A stretch of DNA of 64,000 bases from Amycolatopsis thermoflava N1165 (GTDB lineage: Bacteria > Actinomycetota > Actinomycetes > Mycobacteriales > Pseudonocardiaceae), in the NCBI RefSeq assembly GCF_000473265.1, contig NZ_KI421511.1:5056346-5120345 (forward strand), read 5' to 3'. The translations under genes and the position numbers were made by a program. Under the pieces are notes generated by a model that made no database searches, was not told the origin of the DNA, and saw nothing but the letters and a program-made list of their open reading frames with translations. Positions 53,291 to 62,774 of the stretch are shown one piece after another (position 1 is the first letter of the stretch; each line of letters opens with the position of its first letter).

Positions 53291-55207
53291 TCACGCGCTG
53301 ATGTTGAGCGTCCGGATCACCTGCGTGCACGCGGCGTTCACCCGCTCACGCGCGTTTTCGTTCGCGTACACGCATCCGACGTTCACCTGGACGTTCCCCT
53401 GCGCGAGCGCGTACCAGTCGATCGACGCGTTCTGGCCGGGCAGGACCTGGTGGTAGAAGACCACTTTCCGGCCGGCGTAGGTGGCTTCCGGGTTGAACCC
53501 GGAGTACTGCGCCGGCGCCGCTTCGATTTGCGAGCGCAACTCACTGACGAGCCGGCCGGGATCGGCCGACGCGTCGTAGGACAGCGGGTGCTCCTGGACC
53601 GACACCGAGTCGAACTGCTGCTGCGCGTCGTCCGGTTTGATCAGCGTCTCCCGCAGGTCCGGCGAGCCACCGGTCTGCGTCCAGTCCTGCGGCGCGGTGA
53701 ACTGGTAGTGGTACTGCGCGACGACCTTCCCCGGCGGCGGTTCCGGCTCCCCGTCCGCGGTCAGCACCAGCACCAGCCCGGCCACCGCGGCGACGACCAG
53801 CACGGCCGCGCCGCCGATGATCCACGGCAGCTTCGGCTTCTTCCGCGCCGGTGGCGCGGGAATCCCGCGCGGCGGCGAACCCGGGCCGGAGCCGTGGTGG
53901 GCGGGGCGCGGCGGCCCAGGCGGCGGGCGGCGCACGCCCTGCGGCGCGTGGCGCGGCACGGCCGGACCGCTGAACCCGCCGGGCGGTGTCGGCGGCCGCG
54001 GCGAGAACCCCGGGCGGGGCGCGTTCGGGTTGCGCACGACCTCGGTGCGCTGGTCGGCGAGCTGCCGGGCGGGCACGCGCGGCGGCGGCGCCGCGGGCGC
54101 CTTCTGGACCGCGAGCAGCGCGCCACGCGCGACCACCGTCTCCGGCTGGTCCAGAGTGGTCGGAACCACGCCGGTGCGCTCGTGGACAAGCCGCGAGATC
54201 ATCGGGATCCGGCTCGACCCGCCGACCAGGAAGATCGCGCTGAGCTGCTTCGGGCGCAGCTCGGCCTCCTCGATCGCGGCGCAGGTGAGCTCGACCGCGC
54301 GGCCCAGCGGCGCGGCGACCAGGCGCTCCAGGTCCTCGCGCGTCACGTGCGCGTCGGCGAACGGCGGCGGCATCGGCACGTCGGTGTAGGCGTGCCGGGA
54401 CAACGTTTCCTTGGCGCCACGCACGTCCTGGCGCAGCACGCGGCGACGGCGCCGGTCGGTCAGCTCGCGGCCCTCGACGAGCTGGCGCCACGCGTCCGGG
54501 TCCGCCGAGGACACCAGGCTGCCGACGTGCTCCAGCAGCAACTGGTCGACGTCGGCGCCGCCGAAGCTCGGGTCGCCCCGGGTGGCCAGGACCTGGAACC
54601 CGCCGCGGTGGCCGGGCACCCGGCTCACGACGCTCACGTCCACTGTGCCGCCGCCGAGGTCGAGCACGGCCAGTGTCGCGCCGGGACGGTTGCTGATCTC
54701 CACCGTGCGGTCGGAGTTGATCTCCTCGGGCGCGAAGGTGGCGGCGTGGAACACCGCGGCCGCGACCGGTTCGGGCACGAGCGTGACCTCGCGGGCCAGA
54801 CCGCTCGCGGCCTGGCGCAGCAGCCGGGTGCGGACCGCGCCCCAGTCGGCCGGGTGGGTCAGCACGAGCAGCCCGACCTCGGCGTTGCTGGCGAGGCGGC
54901 GCGCCTCGGTGACGGCTCGTTCCAGCACCGCCCGCACGACGTCGGTGACCCGCAGGACGCGGTCGCCGAGCAGCAGCTCGCCCTCGTCGATGCGGCGCTT
55001 CGGGTTCGGCTCGTAGCGCGACGGGTCCATCGCGGCCTGCCGGTCGGCCTCCTGCCCGACGAACAGCGTGCCGTCGGCCGCCGCGTACACGGCCGAGGAC
55101 ATGAGCGGCTGCCCGTCCACGACGACCACCTGCGGCGGCCGCCCGTTCAGCGCGGCCACCACGCACGTGCTCGACGTCCCGAAGTCCACTGCGACGCGCA
55201 AGGTCAC
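53291..55207 (-). CDS. Hsp70-like ATPase fused to a type VII secretion-associated exported domain (Rv3446c family)
   Basis: 638 residues from the GTG at 55207 (VTLRVAVDFGTSS). Residues 1-380 are an actin/Hsp70 nucleotide-binding fold: phosphate 1 VAVDFGTSSTCVV, phosphate 2 AVLDLGGGTVDVSVV, adenosine AIFLVGGSSRIPM. A Pro-rich linker (about 390-460) precedes one membrane helix (LPWIIGGAAVLVVAAVAGLV). The exported C-terminal 150 residues resemble the secretion-associated domain of Rv3446c (DWTQTGGSPDLRETLI; CVYANENARERVNAACTQ, two Cys). No substrate-binding Hsp70 domain. Sits between eccC and esxU on the same strand. Confidence 0.82.
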   Translation of the reverse strand: MTLRVAVDFGTSSTCVVAALNGRPPQVVVVDGQPLMSSAVYAAADGTLFVGQEADRQAAMDPSRYEPNPKRRIDEGELLLGDRVLRVTDVVRAVLERAVTEARRLASNAEVGLLVLTHPADWGAVRTRLLRQAASGLAREVTLVPEPVAAAVFHAATFAPEEINSDRTVEISNRPGATLAVLDLGGGTVDVSVVSRVPGHRGGFQVLATRGDPSFGGADVDQLLLEHVGSLVSSADPDAWRQLVEGRELTDRRRRRVLRQDVRGAKETLSRHAYTDVPMPPPFADAHVTREDLERLVAAPLGRAVELTCAAIEEAELRPKQLSAIFLVGGSSRIPMISRLVHERTGVVPTTLDQPETVVARGALLAVQKAPAAPPPRVPARQLADQRTEVVRNPNAPRPGFSPRPPTPPGGFSGPAVPRHAPQGVRRPPPGPPRPAHHGSGPGSPPRGIPAPPARKKPKLPWIIGGAAVLVVAAVAGLVLVLTADGEPEPPPGKVVAQYHYQFTAPQDWTQTGGSPDLRETLIKPDDAQQQFDSVSVQEHPLSYDASADPGRLVSELRSQIEAAPAQYSGFNPEATYAGRKVVFYHQVLPGQNASIDWYALAQGNVQVNVGCVYANENARERVNAACTQVIRTLNISA

Positions 55208-55281
55208 GAGGCGCCCCCGCGAAACGGCACCAGAGCCGCGCCACGGCCCTGGTGCCCCCGCTCCGATGTGGACGGTCCTGA

Positions 55282-58200
55282 TCAGTCCGGCTGGATCCAC
55301 GACACCTGCATCAACTGCTTGCCGACCTTGCGGCTCACCAGCACACCACGGCCCGGCGGCATCGCGGACGGCTTGACGTTGCCCAGCAGCTGGCCCTCGT
55401 CCTTGCTGCCGTTCATCACGATGCCCGGCGCCGCGATCTCCTTCAGCTTGCCGATGATCGGGTCGTAGGCCGCCCGCGACGCGCCACCCGTGCGGCGCAC
55501 CACGACCATGTGCAGGCCGACGTCCTTGGCCTGGGCCAGGAACTCCGACAACGGCTTGAGCGGGTTGGACGTCTGCGTGGCCACCAGGTCGTAGTCGTCG
55601 ACCACGATGAACAGCTCCGGGCCCTTCCACCAGGACCGGTTGCGCAGCTGCTCCTGCGTGACGTCCGGCCCGGGCAGCCGCCGGGTCATCGACCCCACGA
55701 TGTCCTTGACCATGCCGTCGAGCTGGTTGGCCGACACCGCGTAGCCGAGCAGGTGGTTGCCCTCCACGAACCCGAGCATCGTGCGCCGGTAGTCCACCAG
55801 CACGATGACCGCTTCCTTCGCCGTGTACCGCTCGGTGATCCCGCGCGTGATCTGCCGCAGCAGGTTCGTCTTGCCGGACTCGCCGTCGGCGAAGGCGATG
55901 AAGTGCGGGTCGGCGTCGAAGTCCAGGTAGACCGGCGCCAGCTCGTCCTCGTTGATGCCGATCGGGATGAGCTTGGTGTGCCGCTGCTTGTCCATCGACA
56001 GCACGTCCTCGTAGGACACCATCTCCGGCAGCAGCCGCACCTGCGGCGCCGGGCGGCCCGGCCAGGCCGCCTTGATCTTCGCGACCGCGTCCGCGACGCC
56101 GGCGCCGATCGTCTCCGGGTCGCTCGACCCGTCGATCCGCGGCAGGCCGATCAGCATGTGCAGCCGGTCGCGGGTCAGGCCGCGGCCGGGACGGCCCTCG
56201 GGCACGTTCACCGCGGTCCGGCGGTCGATGTCGGATTCGCTCGGGTCACCGAGCCGCAGCTCGAACCGCGTGCCCAGCATGTCCTTGATGGCCGGGCGGA
56301 TGTCCGCCCACCGGTTCGCGGAGATGATCACGTGCACGCCGTAGGCCAGGCCGCGCTGGGCCAGCGCGGTGATCTGCGGCTCCAGCTCCTCGAAGTCGTC
56401 GCGCAGGGCGCGCCAGCCGTCGACGATCAGGAACGCGTCGCCGAACGGGTCCTGCTCCGGGGTGATCTCGCCGCGCCGCTTGCGGTTGCGGAAGTCGGCC
56501 ATCGAGTCGATGCCCAGCTGCCCGAACAGGCCTTCCCGCTCGTTGGCGAGCGCGTTCAGCTCGGCCACGATGCGGCGGGCCTTGTCCGGCTCGCGCCGGG
56601 CCACCGCGACACCACCGACGTGCGGCAGGTCGGAGAGGCCGGCGAGCGTGCCACCACCGAGGTCGATGCAGTAGAACTGCGCCTCCTCCGGCGTGTTGGC
56701 CAGCGACAGCGACATGATCAGCGTGCGCAGCAGGGTCGACTTGCCCGACTGCGGACCGCCGACGATCACACCGTGGCCGGCCGCGCCGGAGAAGTCCGCC
56801 CACAGCGGGTCGCGCCGCTGCTCGAACGGCCGGTCGACGATGCCGATCGGCACCTGCAGCTTGCCGTTGCCGAAGAAGCCCACCGGCGACAGACCGCGGT
56901 CGTCCGTCGGGTTGAGGTTCGGCAGCAGCGTGTCCAGCGAGTTCGACTCGTCGAGCGGCGGCAGCCACACCTCGTGCGCGGGCGGCCCCTGGCCGATCAG
57001 GCGGTCGACGATGACCTCGAGCTCGGTCGGCTCGGTGCCCTCCTCCTGCTGCGGCTGGGGCGCGGCCTCGACGCGCACCGGCTCCGGCTCGGGCTCCGGC
57101 GGCAGCTCCACGAAGTCGGGCACGAACAGCTGCGGCCGCTTGTCCGCACGCACGACGTTGGCCACCGGCCCGGCCGCCTGCATCCCGGCGGGCCGGTACG
57201 GACCGGACACGTAGGACGCCTTGAACCGGACCATCGTGGACGTGTCGTACTTCAGGTACCCCGAACCCGGGATCGACGGCAGCTCGAACGCGTCCGGCAC
57301 GCCGATCGCGGCCCGGGACTCCGCGGCGGAGAACGTCTTCAGACCGATCCGGTAGGACAGGAACGTGTCCAGACCACGCAGCTTGCCCTCCTCCAGCCGC
57401 TGCGAGGCGAGCAGCATGTGCATCTGCAGCGACCGGCCGACGCGGCCGATCTGGAGGAAGATGTCGATGAAGTCCGGCTTGGCCGTCAGCATCTCGGAGA
57501 ACTCGTCGATGCAGATGAACAGCGCGGGCAGCGGGTCGAGGTCGGCGCCGTTCTCGCGGGCCTTCTCGTAGTCCCAGACGTTCTTGTAGTTGCCCTTCGC
57601 GAGCACTTCCTGTCGCCGCGCGACCTCGCCCGCGATCGCGTCCTTCATGCGGTCGACCAGCGTCAGGTCACCGGCCAGGTTGGTGATCGTCGCGGCGACG
57701 TGCGGGGCCTTGTCCAGGCCGAGGAACGTCGCACCACCCTTGAAGTCGACCAGGATCATGTTCAGCGTCGTGCTGGAGTGCGTGGCCAGCAGGCCGAGCA
57801 CCAGCGTGCGCAGGAACTCCGACTTACCGGAACCGGTCGCCCCGATGCACAGGCCGTGCGGGCCCATGCCCTCCATCGCGGCTTCCTTGATGTCCAGCTC
57901 GACGGCCTGCCCGAACTCGCCGATCCCGAACGGCACGCGGTAGCGGTCGCGCACCGGGCGCGGCCGCCAGGCCTGCTGCACGTCGAACGTCATCGGGTCG
58001 CCCGGGATGCCGAGCAGCTCGAGCAGCGTCGGGTTGGACAGCAGCGGCTCGTCCTCGCTGGCCTCCTGCGCCGCGCTGCCGACCCGGTACGGCGCGAGCT
58101 TGCGGGCCAGCGCCTCGCACTCGACGACGCTGAGGGTGTCCGGCTTGCCGAACCACTCGATGCCGCCGCCGCTGCGCGCGCCGACGCGTTCCTTCTCCAC

Positions 58201-59292
58201 GACCAGGCGCAGGCCGCGGCGCGCGGCGAGGTTGCCCAGCGAGTCGGAGAGGTCGATCAGGGTGACGCCGACCAGGCCCTCCTCGAGGATGATCTGCTCC
58301 TCGCGGGTGACCTCGGCGTCGTCCAGCACGATCACGATGTGCGGCTGGTCCGGCGACGGCGTCGCGTTGCGCGAGAACCGCGGGCGGTCGCGCAGCTCCG
58401 CGTCCAGCCACTGCTCGATCTGCGCGAGCGAACCGGCCATCATGCGCAGCTGGCCGATGCCGTCGGCCAGCTCGGGGTGCTGGACGTGCGGCAGCCACTT
58501 CGCCCACTCCCACTCGGCCTTCGCGCGGCCGGTGGTGGCGAACGCGAGCAGCACGTCGTCACAGCTGTGGAAGGTGACCAGCTGGGCCAGCATCGCCCTG
58601 GTCAGACCGCGGGTCAGCTCCTTGTCGCCGCTCAGGCTCACCGCTGCGAACCCGCGCAGGGTGATCTGGGTGGGCAGGTCGGGGACGATCGAGTGGGCGC
58701 GCACGAACCGGCGCAGCGCCAGCGTGGCGATCGGCTCCAGCTCGTCGACCGGGCCGGTCTGCGGCGGCACCAGGCGCGTCGCCAGCCGGTGCGAGCTGCG
58801 CCCGACGCGCAGGTGCAGGAAGTCCTGATCGTTCTGGCGGCGTTCCCACATGCGGCGGCTCGCGGCCAGCGACCACAGCGCCTGCGGATCCGGGTGCACC
58901 CACTCCAGCGACGCGCGCTGCTCGGCCATCGCCTCGCGGGCCCGCTCACGCATCTGCCCGAGGTACCGCAGGTAGTCCTTGCGGTCCTCGTTCATCTCGG
59001 CCTTCTTGGCCCCGCCGCTCTTGCCGCCGCCGGCGAACATCCCGCCCATCGACATGAGCATCATCAGCGGGAACATCAGCGTCAGCGGGCTGCGCGCCGC
59101 CGATCCGCCGGTGGTGAACATGACGACGACCATGCCCATGGTGGCCACGATCATGACCACGGGCATCATCTTCTGGACGACGTTGCCCGGGATCGTGCGG
59201 GGCACCTCGGGCGGCGGTTCGAGGTGGACCTCACCACCCGGTGGGCGCGGCGCAGCAAGCCGTGGTGACCTCTTGAACTGCAGCGTGCTCAC
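55282..59292 (-). CDS. eccC: ESX-4 type VII secretion ATPase EccC (undivided)
   Basis: 1336 residues, GTG start. Two membrane helices lie near the N-terminus (about 40-90), then three FtsK/SpoIIIE ATPase modules. Walker A motifs: GATGSGKS (484-491), GGPQSGKS (845-852) and ADGESGKT (1135-1142). Module 1 has an intact Walker B FICIDEFSE (D596-E597); module 2 has IVDGW, so its acidic Glu is absent; module 3 has VVDDYD. As in other EccC proteins, module 1 is probably the working motor, while the last binds the substrate signal. Divergent from eccD. Confidence 0.96.
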   Translation of the reverse strand: MSTLQFKRSPRLAAPRPPGGEVHLEPPPEVPRTIPGNVVQKMMPVVMIVATMGMVVVMFTTGGSAARSPLTLMFPLMMLMSMGGMFAGGGKSGGAKKAEMNEDRKDYLRYLGQMRERAREAMAEQRASLEWVHPDPQALWSLAASRRMWERRQNDQDFLHLRVGRSSHRLATRLVPPQTGPVDELEPIATLALRRFVRAHSIVPDLPTQITLRGFAAVSLSGDKELTRGLTRAMLAQLVTFHSCDDVLLAFATTGRAKAEWEWAKWLPHVQHPELADGIGQLRMMAGSLAQIEQWLDAELRDRPRFSRNATPSPDQPHIVIVLDDAEVTREEQIILEEGLVGVTLIDLSDSLGNLAARRGLRLVVEKERVGARSGGGIEWFGKPDTLSVVECEALARKLAPYRVGSAAQEASEDEPLLSNPTLLELLGIPGDPMTFDVQQAWRPRPVRDRYRVPFGIGEFGQAVELDIKEAAMEGMGPHGLCIGATGSGKSEFLRTLVLGLLATHSSTTLNMILVDFKGGATFLGLDKAPHVAATITNLAGDLTLVDRMKDAIAGEVARRQEVLAKGNYKNVWDYEKARENGADLDPLPALFICIDEFSEMLTAKPDFIDIFLQIGRVGRSLQMHMLLASQRLEEGKLRGLDTFLSYRIGLKTFSAAESRAAIGVPDAFELPSIPGSGYLKYDTSTMVRFKASYVSGPYRPAGMQAAGPVANVVRADKRPQLFVPDFVELPPEPEPEPVRVEAAPQPQQEEGTEPTELEVIVDRLIGQGPPAHEVWLPPLDESNSLDTLLPNLNPTDDRGLSPVGFFGNGKLQVPIGIVDRPFEQRRDPLWADFSGAAGHGVIVGGPQSGKSTLLRTLIMSLSLANTPEEAQFYCIDLGGGTLAGLSDLPHVGGVAVARREPDKARRIVAELNALANEREGLFGQLGIDSMADFRNRKRRGEITPEQDPFGDAFLIVDGWRALRDDFEELEPQITALAQRGLAYGVHVIISANRWADIRPAIKDMLGTRFELRLGDPSESDIDRRTAVNVPEGRPGRGLTRDRLHMLIGLPRIDGSSDPETIGAGVADAVAKIKAAWPGRPAPQVRLLPEMVSYEDVLSMDKQRHTKLIPIGINEDELAPVYLDFDADPHFIAFADGESGKTNLLRQITRGITERYTAKEAVIVLVDYRRTMLGFVEGNHLLGYAVSANQLDGMVKDIVGSMTRRLPGPDVTQEQLRNRSWWKGPELFIVVDDYDLVATQTSNPLKPLSEFLAQAKDVGLHMVVVRRTGGASRAAYDPIIGKLKEIAAPGIVMNGSKDEGQLLGNVKPSAMPPGRGVLVSRKVGKQLMQVSWIQPD

Positions 59293-59566
59293 CGAAGGGT
59301 CCCCTCTTCAAGTCGTCCTGCTCCTCCAGCGCCCACACGGTAGCGAACAACGGCCTCTTCCGAGGCCGAGACCGCCCAACCCGGCACCGATTGCCCGAAT
59401 CCACCCCCGTGGCGGAGCCAGGTGCAGTAATACTAGGACCGCCCACCGACAGTCCGGAACGATCCGCGGGTGCACGTTGGGCAGGAATTCACGGGCAGCG
59501 GCTGCCGCGGACACGGTCGTTCGGTATAAGTAGCCCGCAGCATTCTCTCGGGTAGGGGGCAGGCAA
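59293..59566. promoter_or_regulatory. Divergent promoter region of eccC and eccD-mycP
   Basis: A TATAAG -10 candidate faces eccD at 59525-59530, with no clear -35 by eye. A GC-rich stretch with short inverted repeats fills the rest. No T7SS-specific regulator gene is adjacent. Confidence 0.35.
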
Positions 59567-60961
59567 GTGGCAACGGGCACGACGGTATTCAGCAGGGTGA
59601 CGGTGGTCGCGCCCCGGACCAGGATCGACGTGGCGCTGCCCGCCGACGTCGCGGTCGCCGACCTGATGCCGATGCTGCTCGACATGGCCAGGGAGACCTC
59701 GCCGGACGGCGGCGCCCGCCACGGCGGCTGGGCGCTGGCCAAGCTGGGTGACGCGCCGCTCGACCCGAGCCGGACGCTCGCCTCGCTGGGCATCGTCGAC
59801 GGCGACCTGCTGCAGCTGCGCAAGCGCAACGACAACCCGCCGCCGCCGCTGTACGACGACGTGGTCGACGCGATCGCCGACGCCCAGCCGGACACCTTCC
59901 GGCCGTGGACCAAGGAGACCGCGCGGCGCATCGGGCACATCGCGGGCGGCCTGGCGCTGTTCACCGCGGCCGTGGCCCTGTTCTTCGGCGGCCCGCTGTT
60001 CGGCGGAAACGGCCTGGCCGCCGCGCTCACCGCGGGTGTCGCCGCGATCGCCTGCCTCGCGGTCGGCGCGACGCTGGCGAAGGCCTACCAGGCCGAGGCG
60101 ACCGGGGTGGTGATCGCCGCCGCGGGCGGGCTGCCGTTCGCGTTCGTCGCCGGTTTCTACGCCGTGCCCGGACTGACCGTGCGGGCCAACCTGCTGCTGG
60201 CCAGCGGGCTCGTGGTGATCCTGGCCGCGGTCGCGATCATGATCATGGGCGCGGGCATCACGACGTTCATCGCCGCCGCCACGGCCGGTGTGATCGGGGT
60301 AGTCGCGTTCACCATCGCGACCCTGATCGCGCACCCGGCGGCCGGCATCGCCGCGGGCACCGCGGCCGGCGCGCTGGCGCTGATCTCCCTGCTGCCGCGC
60401 GCGACGATCTGGCTGGCCAAGCTGCCGCTGCCGCACGTGCCGGGCACCGCGGAGGAGCTCAAAGAGGACACGACGTTCCCGGACTACGCCGAGATCGAGC
60501 GCCGCACGGCCGTCGCCCACAACTACATGACCGGCCTGCTGATCGGGTGCGGCAGCGCGACCGCGATCGCCGCGATCATCACCGCGACCGCGCCCGGCGT
60601 GTGGGGCATCCTCACCGCCGCCGTCGCGACGATGGTGCTGCTGCTGCGCGCCCGCTCCTACGCCAACGGCAGCCAGGCCGTCGCGCTGCTGACCACCGGC
60701 ATCGTGTCCGGCGCCGGCATCCTGATCGGCTGGCTGGGCACGCAGACACCGATGGGCCGCCTGCTGTGGGTGTTCGGCGCGCTGGTGATCATCGGCGCGG
60801 GTTCGCTGGTGGTCGGCGTCGTGTTCCCCAACCAGCGGTTCTCGCCGCCGCTGCGCCGCACCGTCGAGATCTTCGAGGCGATCTGCATCGCCACCGTGCT
60901 GCCGCTCGCGCTGGCCGTCATGGACCTGTACGCCACGCTGCGGCACATCTCGTTCGGCTGA
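59567..60961 (+). CDS. eccD: ESX type VII secretion membrane channel component EccD
   Basis: 464 residues; GTG preceded by a G-rich site. Residues 1-85 form the ubiquitin-like EccD N-domain (RVTVVAPRTRIDVALPADVA; DPSRTLASLGIVDGDLLQL). About eleven membrane segments follow (for example LALFTAAVALFFGG, VVILAAVAIMIMGAGITTF). EccD dimers form the bulk of the inner-membrane ring. It is followed 23 bases later by mycP. Confidence 0.93.
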   Translation: MATGTTVFSRVTVVAPRTRIDVALPADVAVADLMPMLLDMARETSPDGGARHGGWALAKLGDAPLDPSRTLASLGIVDGDLLQLRKRNDNPPPPLYDDVVDAIADAQPDTFRPWTKETARRIGHIAGGLALFTAAVALFFGGPLFGGNGLAAALTAGVAAIACLAVGATLAKAYQAEATGVVIAAAGGLPFAFVAGFYAVPGLTVRANLLLASGLVVILAAVAIMIMGAGITTFIAAATAGVIGVVAFTIATLIAHPAAGIAAGTAAGALALISLLPRATIWLAKLPLPHVPGTAEELKEDTTFPDYAEIERRTAVAHNYMTGLLIGCGSATAIAAIITATAPGVWGILTAAVATMVLLLRARSYANGSQAVALLTTGIVSGAGILIGWLGTQTPMGRLLWVFGALVIIGAGSLVVGVVFPNQRFSPPLRRTVEIFEAICIATVLPLALAVMDLYATLRHISFG

Positions 60962-60984
60962 GCATGATTCGAGGGGGAACTCGC

Positions 60985-62433
60985 GTGCGGAGACTCGGTG
61001 CGCCCGGCCGGACGGCGACCGTCCTGCTGGCGGCGTCGATCGGCGTCCTGGCGACCGGGACGGCCCAGGCGCAGACGGGCGGCACCGGCTCCGACGGGTA
61101 CTGGGCGGTGCCGCCGCCGTTCGTCGCCAGCTACCTGCCGAGCGACAACGGTGGCCGCAACAGCTTCGACTACCAGCAGAAGAACGCCTGTGTGACGCGC
61201 GACCTCGGGCAGAAGGAGGTCGTGCTGCGGGAGAAGCCGTGGGGCCAGCAGTACCTCCAGATCGAGGAGGCCCAGCAGCTCGCCCGCGCCAAGACCGGTT
61301 CGGCGGGCGGCGGCATCCGGGTCGCGGTGATCGACACCGGCGTGACCCGGCACCCGTACCTGCCCCGGCTGGAGGGCGGCGGTGACTACGTTTCGGCCGG
61401 TGACAACGGCCTGAACGACTGCGACGGTCACGGCACCGAGGTGGCCGGGATCATCGCCGCGCAGACGCCGCAGGACCAGATCGGGTTCACCGGCGTCGCG
61501 CCCGATTCGACGATCGTGTCGATCCGGCAGTCCAGTCAGAACTACTCCAAACCGGACTCCGCGGGCGGCACCAGCGGCCAGCAGACCGGTGGACGGCAGC
61601 AGAACGACGCGAACGGCGCGGGCACCACGCTGTCGCTGGCGCAGGCGATCGTGCGCGCGGTGAACCTGAACGTCGACGTGATCAACATGTCGGTGGACAA
61701 CTGCCGGCCGGCGGACGGCTCGATCACCGACGGCGAGCGGGCGATCCAGGCCGCGGTGCGGTACGCCGTGGATCGGAACGTGGTGGTCGTCGCCGCGGCG
61801 GGCAACACGTCCGAGACGTGCCCGCAGAACGACCAGGCCGACCCGAACAAGCCCCGGTCGATCGTGACGCCCCCGTGGTTCTCCGACGACGTGCTGTCGG
61901 TGGCGGCGATCGACGAAACCGGCGGGGTGGCGCCGTTCAGCGTGCACGGGCCGTGGGTGAGCGTGGCCGCCCCGGGCACGAACATCATCTCGCTGGACCC
62001 GTCGAAGGGCTCGTCGCAGCTGGCGAACCAGACGATCGAGAACGACAAGGCGACGCCCATCCAGGGGACGAGCTTCGCGGCGCCGTACGTGGCCGGGGTG
62101 GCGGCGCTGGTGGCCGCGCAGTACCCGAACCTGAACGCCAGGCAGATCATGAACCGCATCCGGGTGACCGCGCAGCACCCCGGCGCGCAGGGCGGACGCG
62201 ACAACTTCACCGGTTTCGGCGTGGTCAACCCGGTGGCGGCGCTGACCGCGATCGTGCCCGCCGAGGAGGGCCTGGCCGCAGAGGCGGGCAGGCAGTTGCC
62301 GTCCGGGCTGCCGGACGCGTCGCCGAAGAACTGGACGCCGATGATCGTGGCGCTGGCCGGCACCGGCGGCGGCTTGGTGGTCCTGCTGGTCGTCATGTTC
62401 GTGATGAGGACCATCCGCCGCACACGCGCCTGA
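60985..62433 (+). CDS. mycP: Mycosin MycP, membrane-anchored subtilisin-like protease of the ESX locus
   Basis: 482 residues from the GTG at 60985, 7 bases after AGGGGG; the ATG at 60964 is the alternative. Signal peptide of 29 residues, S8 protease triad D117 (AVIDTGV), H149 (DGHGTEV) and S363 (GTSFAAP), Asn in AAGNTSETC, and a C-terminal anchor (IVALAGTGGGLVVLLVVMFV) with RTIRRTRA inside. Extra Cys residues (NACVTRD, NDCDG, DNCRP, ETCPQ) fit the disulfides of mycosins. Needed for ESX complex stability. Confidence 0.95.
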   Translation: MRRLGAPGRTATVLLAASIGVLATGTAQAQTGGTGSDGYWAVPPPFVASYLPSDNGGRNSFDYQQKNACVTRDLGQKEVVLREKPWGQQYLQIEEAQQLARAKTGSAGGGIRVAVIDTGVTRHPYLPRLEGGGDYVSAGDNGLNDCDGHGTEVAGIIAAQTPQDQIGFTGVAPDSTIVSIRQSSQNYSKPDSAGGTSGQQTGGRQQNDANGAGTTLSLAQAIVRAVNLNVDVINMSVDNCRPADGSITDGERAIQAAVRYAVDRNVVVVAAAGNTSETCPQNDQADPNKPRSIVTPPWFSDDVLSVAAIDETGGVAPFSVHGPWVSVAAPGTNIISLDPSKGSSQLANQTIENDKATPIQGTSFAAPYVAGVAALVAAQYPNLNARQIMNRIRVTAQHPGAQGGRDNFTGFGVVNPVAALTAIVPAEEGLAAEAGRQLPSGLPDASPKNWTPMIVALAGTGGGLVVLLVVMFVMRTIRRTRA

Positions 62434-62553
62434 TCTTTGAACAACACCCGAGCTGGGTGGTCATCCCGGTGGCTTTCCGGCGAGGACTCTTTTGATCTTT
62501 TCCGCCCTGCGGGCGGTGCGCCTTGCGGCGCGTCGGAAGGTCGCCTTGGGTGC

Positions 62554-62681
62554 GACCTCCCCCGCCCCCGATGCCTGATTGTGTTTCAGTCGCCGAGCAG
62601 GGTTGTCAAGGCGGGAAAGCGTGCCTTGACAACCCTGATCGGCGACTAAAGATCGGCTGTGGATCGGGGGCGGGGGAGGTC
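62554..62681. repeat. Nested palindromic element, copy C
   Basis: Outer arms are perfect over 19 bp (62554-62572 and 62663-62681; left arm begins GACCTCCCCCGCCCCC). The inner hairpin (62588-62647): AGTCGCCG pairs with CGGCGACT and CAGGGTTGTCAAGG with CCTTGACAACCCTG, loop CGGGAAAGCGTG. Compared with copies A and B the middle stem differs, yet pairing is kept. It lies between the convergent mycP and acyl-CoA ligase genes. Confidence 0.8.
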
Positions 62682-62699
62682 TGGTTGGGTTGGTCGGCT

Positions 62700-62770
62700 T
62701 GCTTTCGTTGCCGGGTGGCGGTTTTGGGGTGGGTTTGTCGGGCCGCCTTCGTTGCCGGGTGGCGGTTTCC
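62700..62770. repeat. Tail repeats after copy C
   Basis: TTCGTTGCCGGGTGGCGGTTT occurs essentially twice (about 62704 and 62748), 44 bases apart, the second copy ending a few bases before the ligase stop. The same CGTTGCCGG core follows copies A and B. The rest of the 341-base gap (62434-62553) holds a short CGCCCTGCGGGCGG palindrome and nothing else seen. Confidence 0.6.
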
Positions 62771-62774
62771 TTTC

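Noticed and set aside
59905..62433. 842-codon frame joining antiparallel eccD sequence to mycP
   Set aside because: The first 350 codons are an Arg/Gly-rich shadow of eccD; the real mycP starts at 60985 with a ribosome site and signal peptide.
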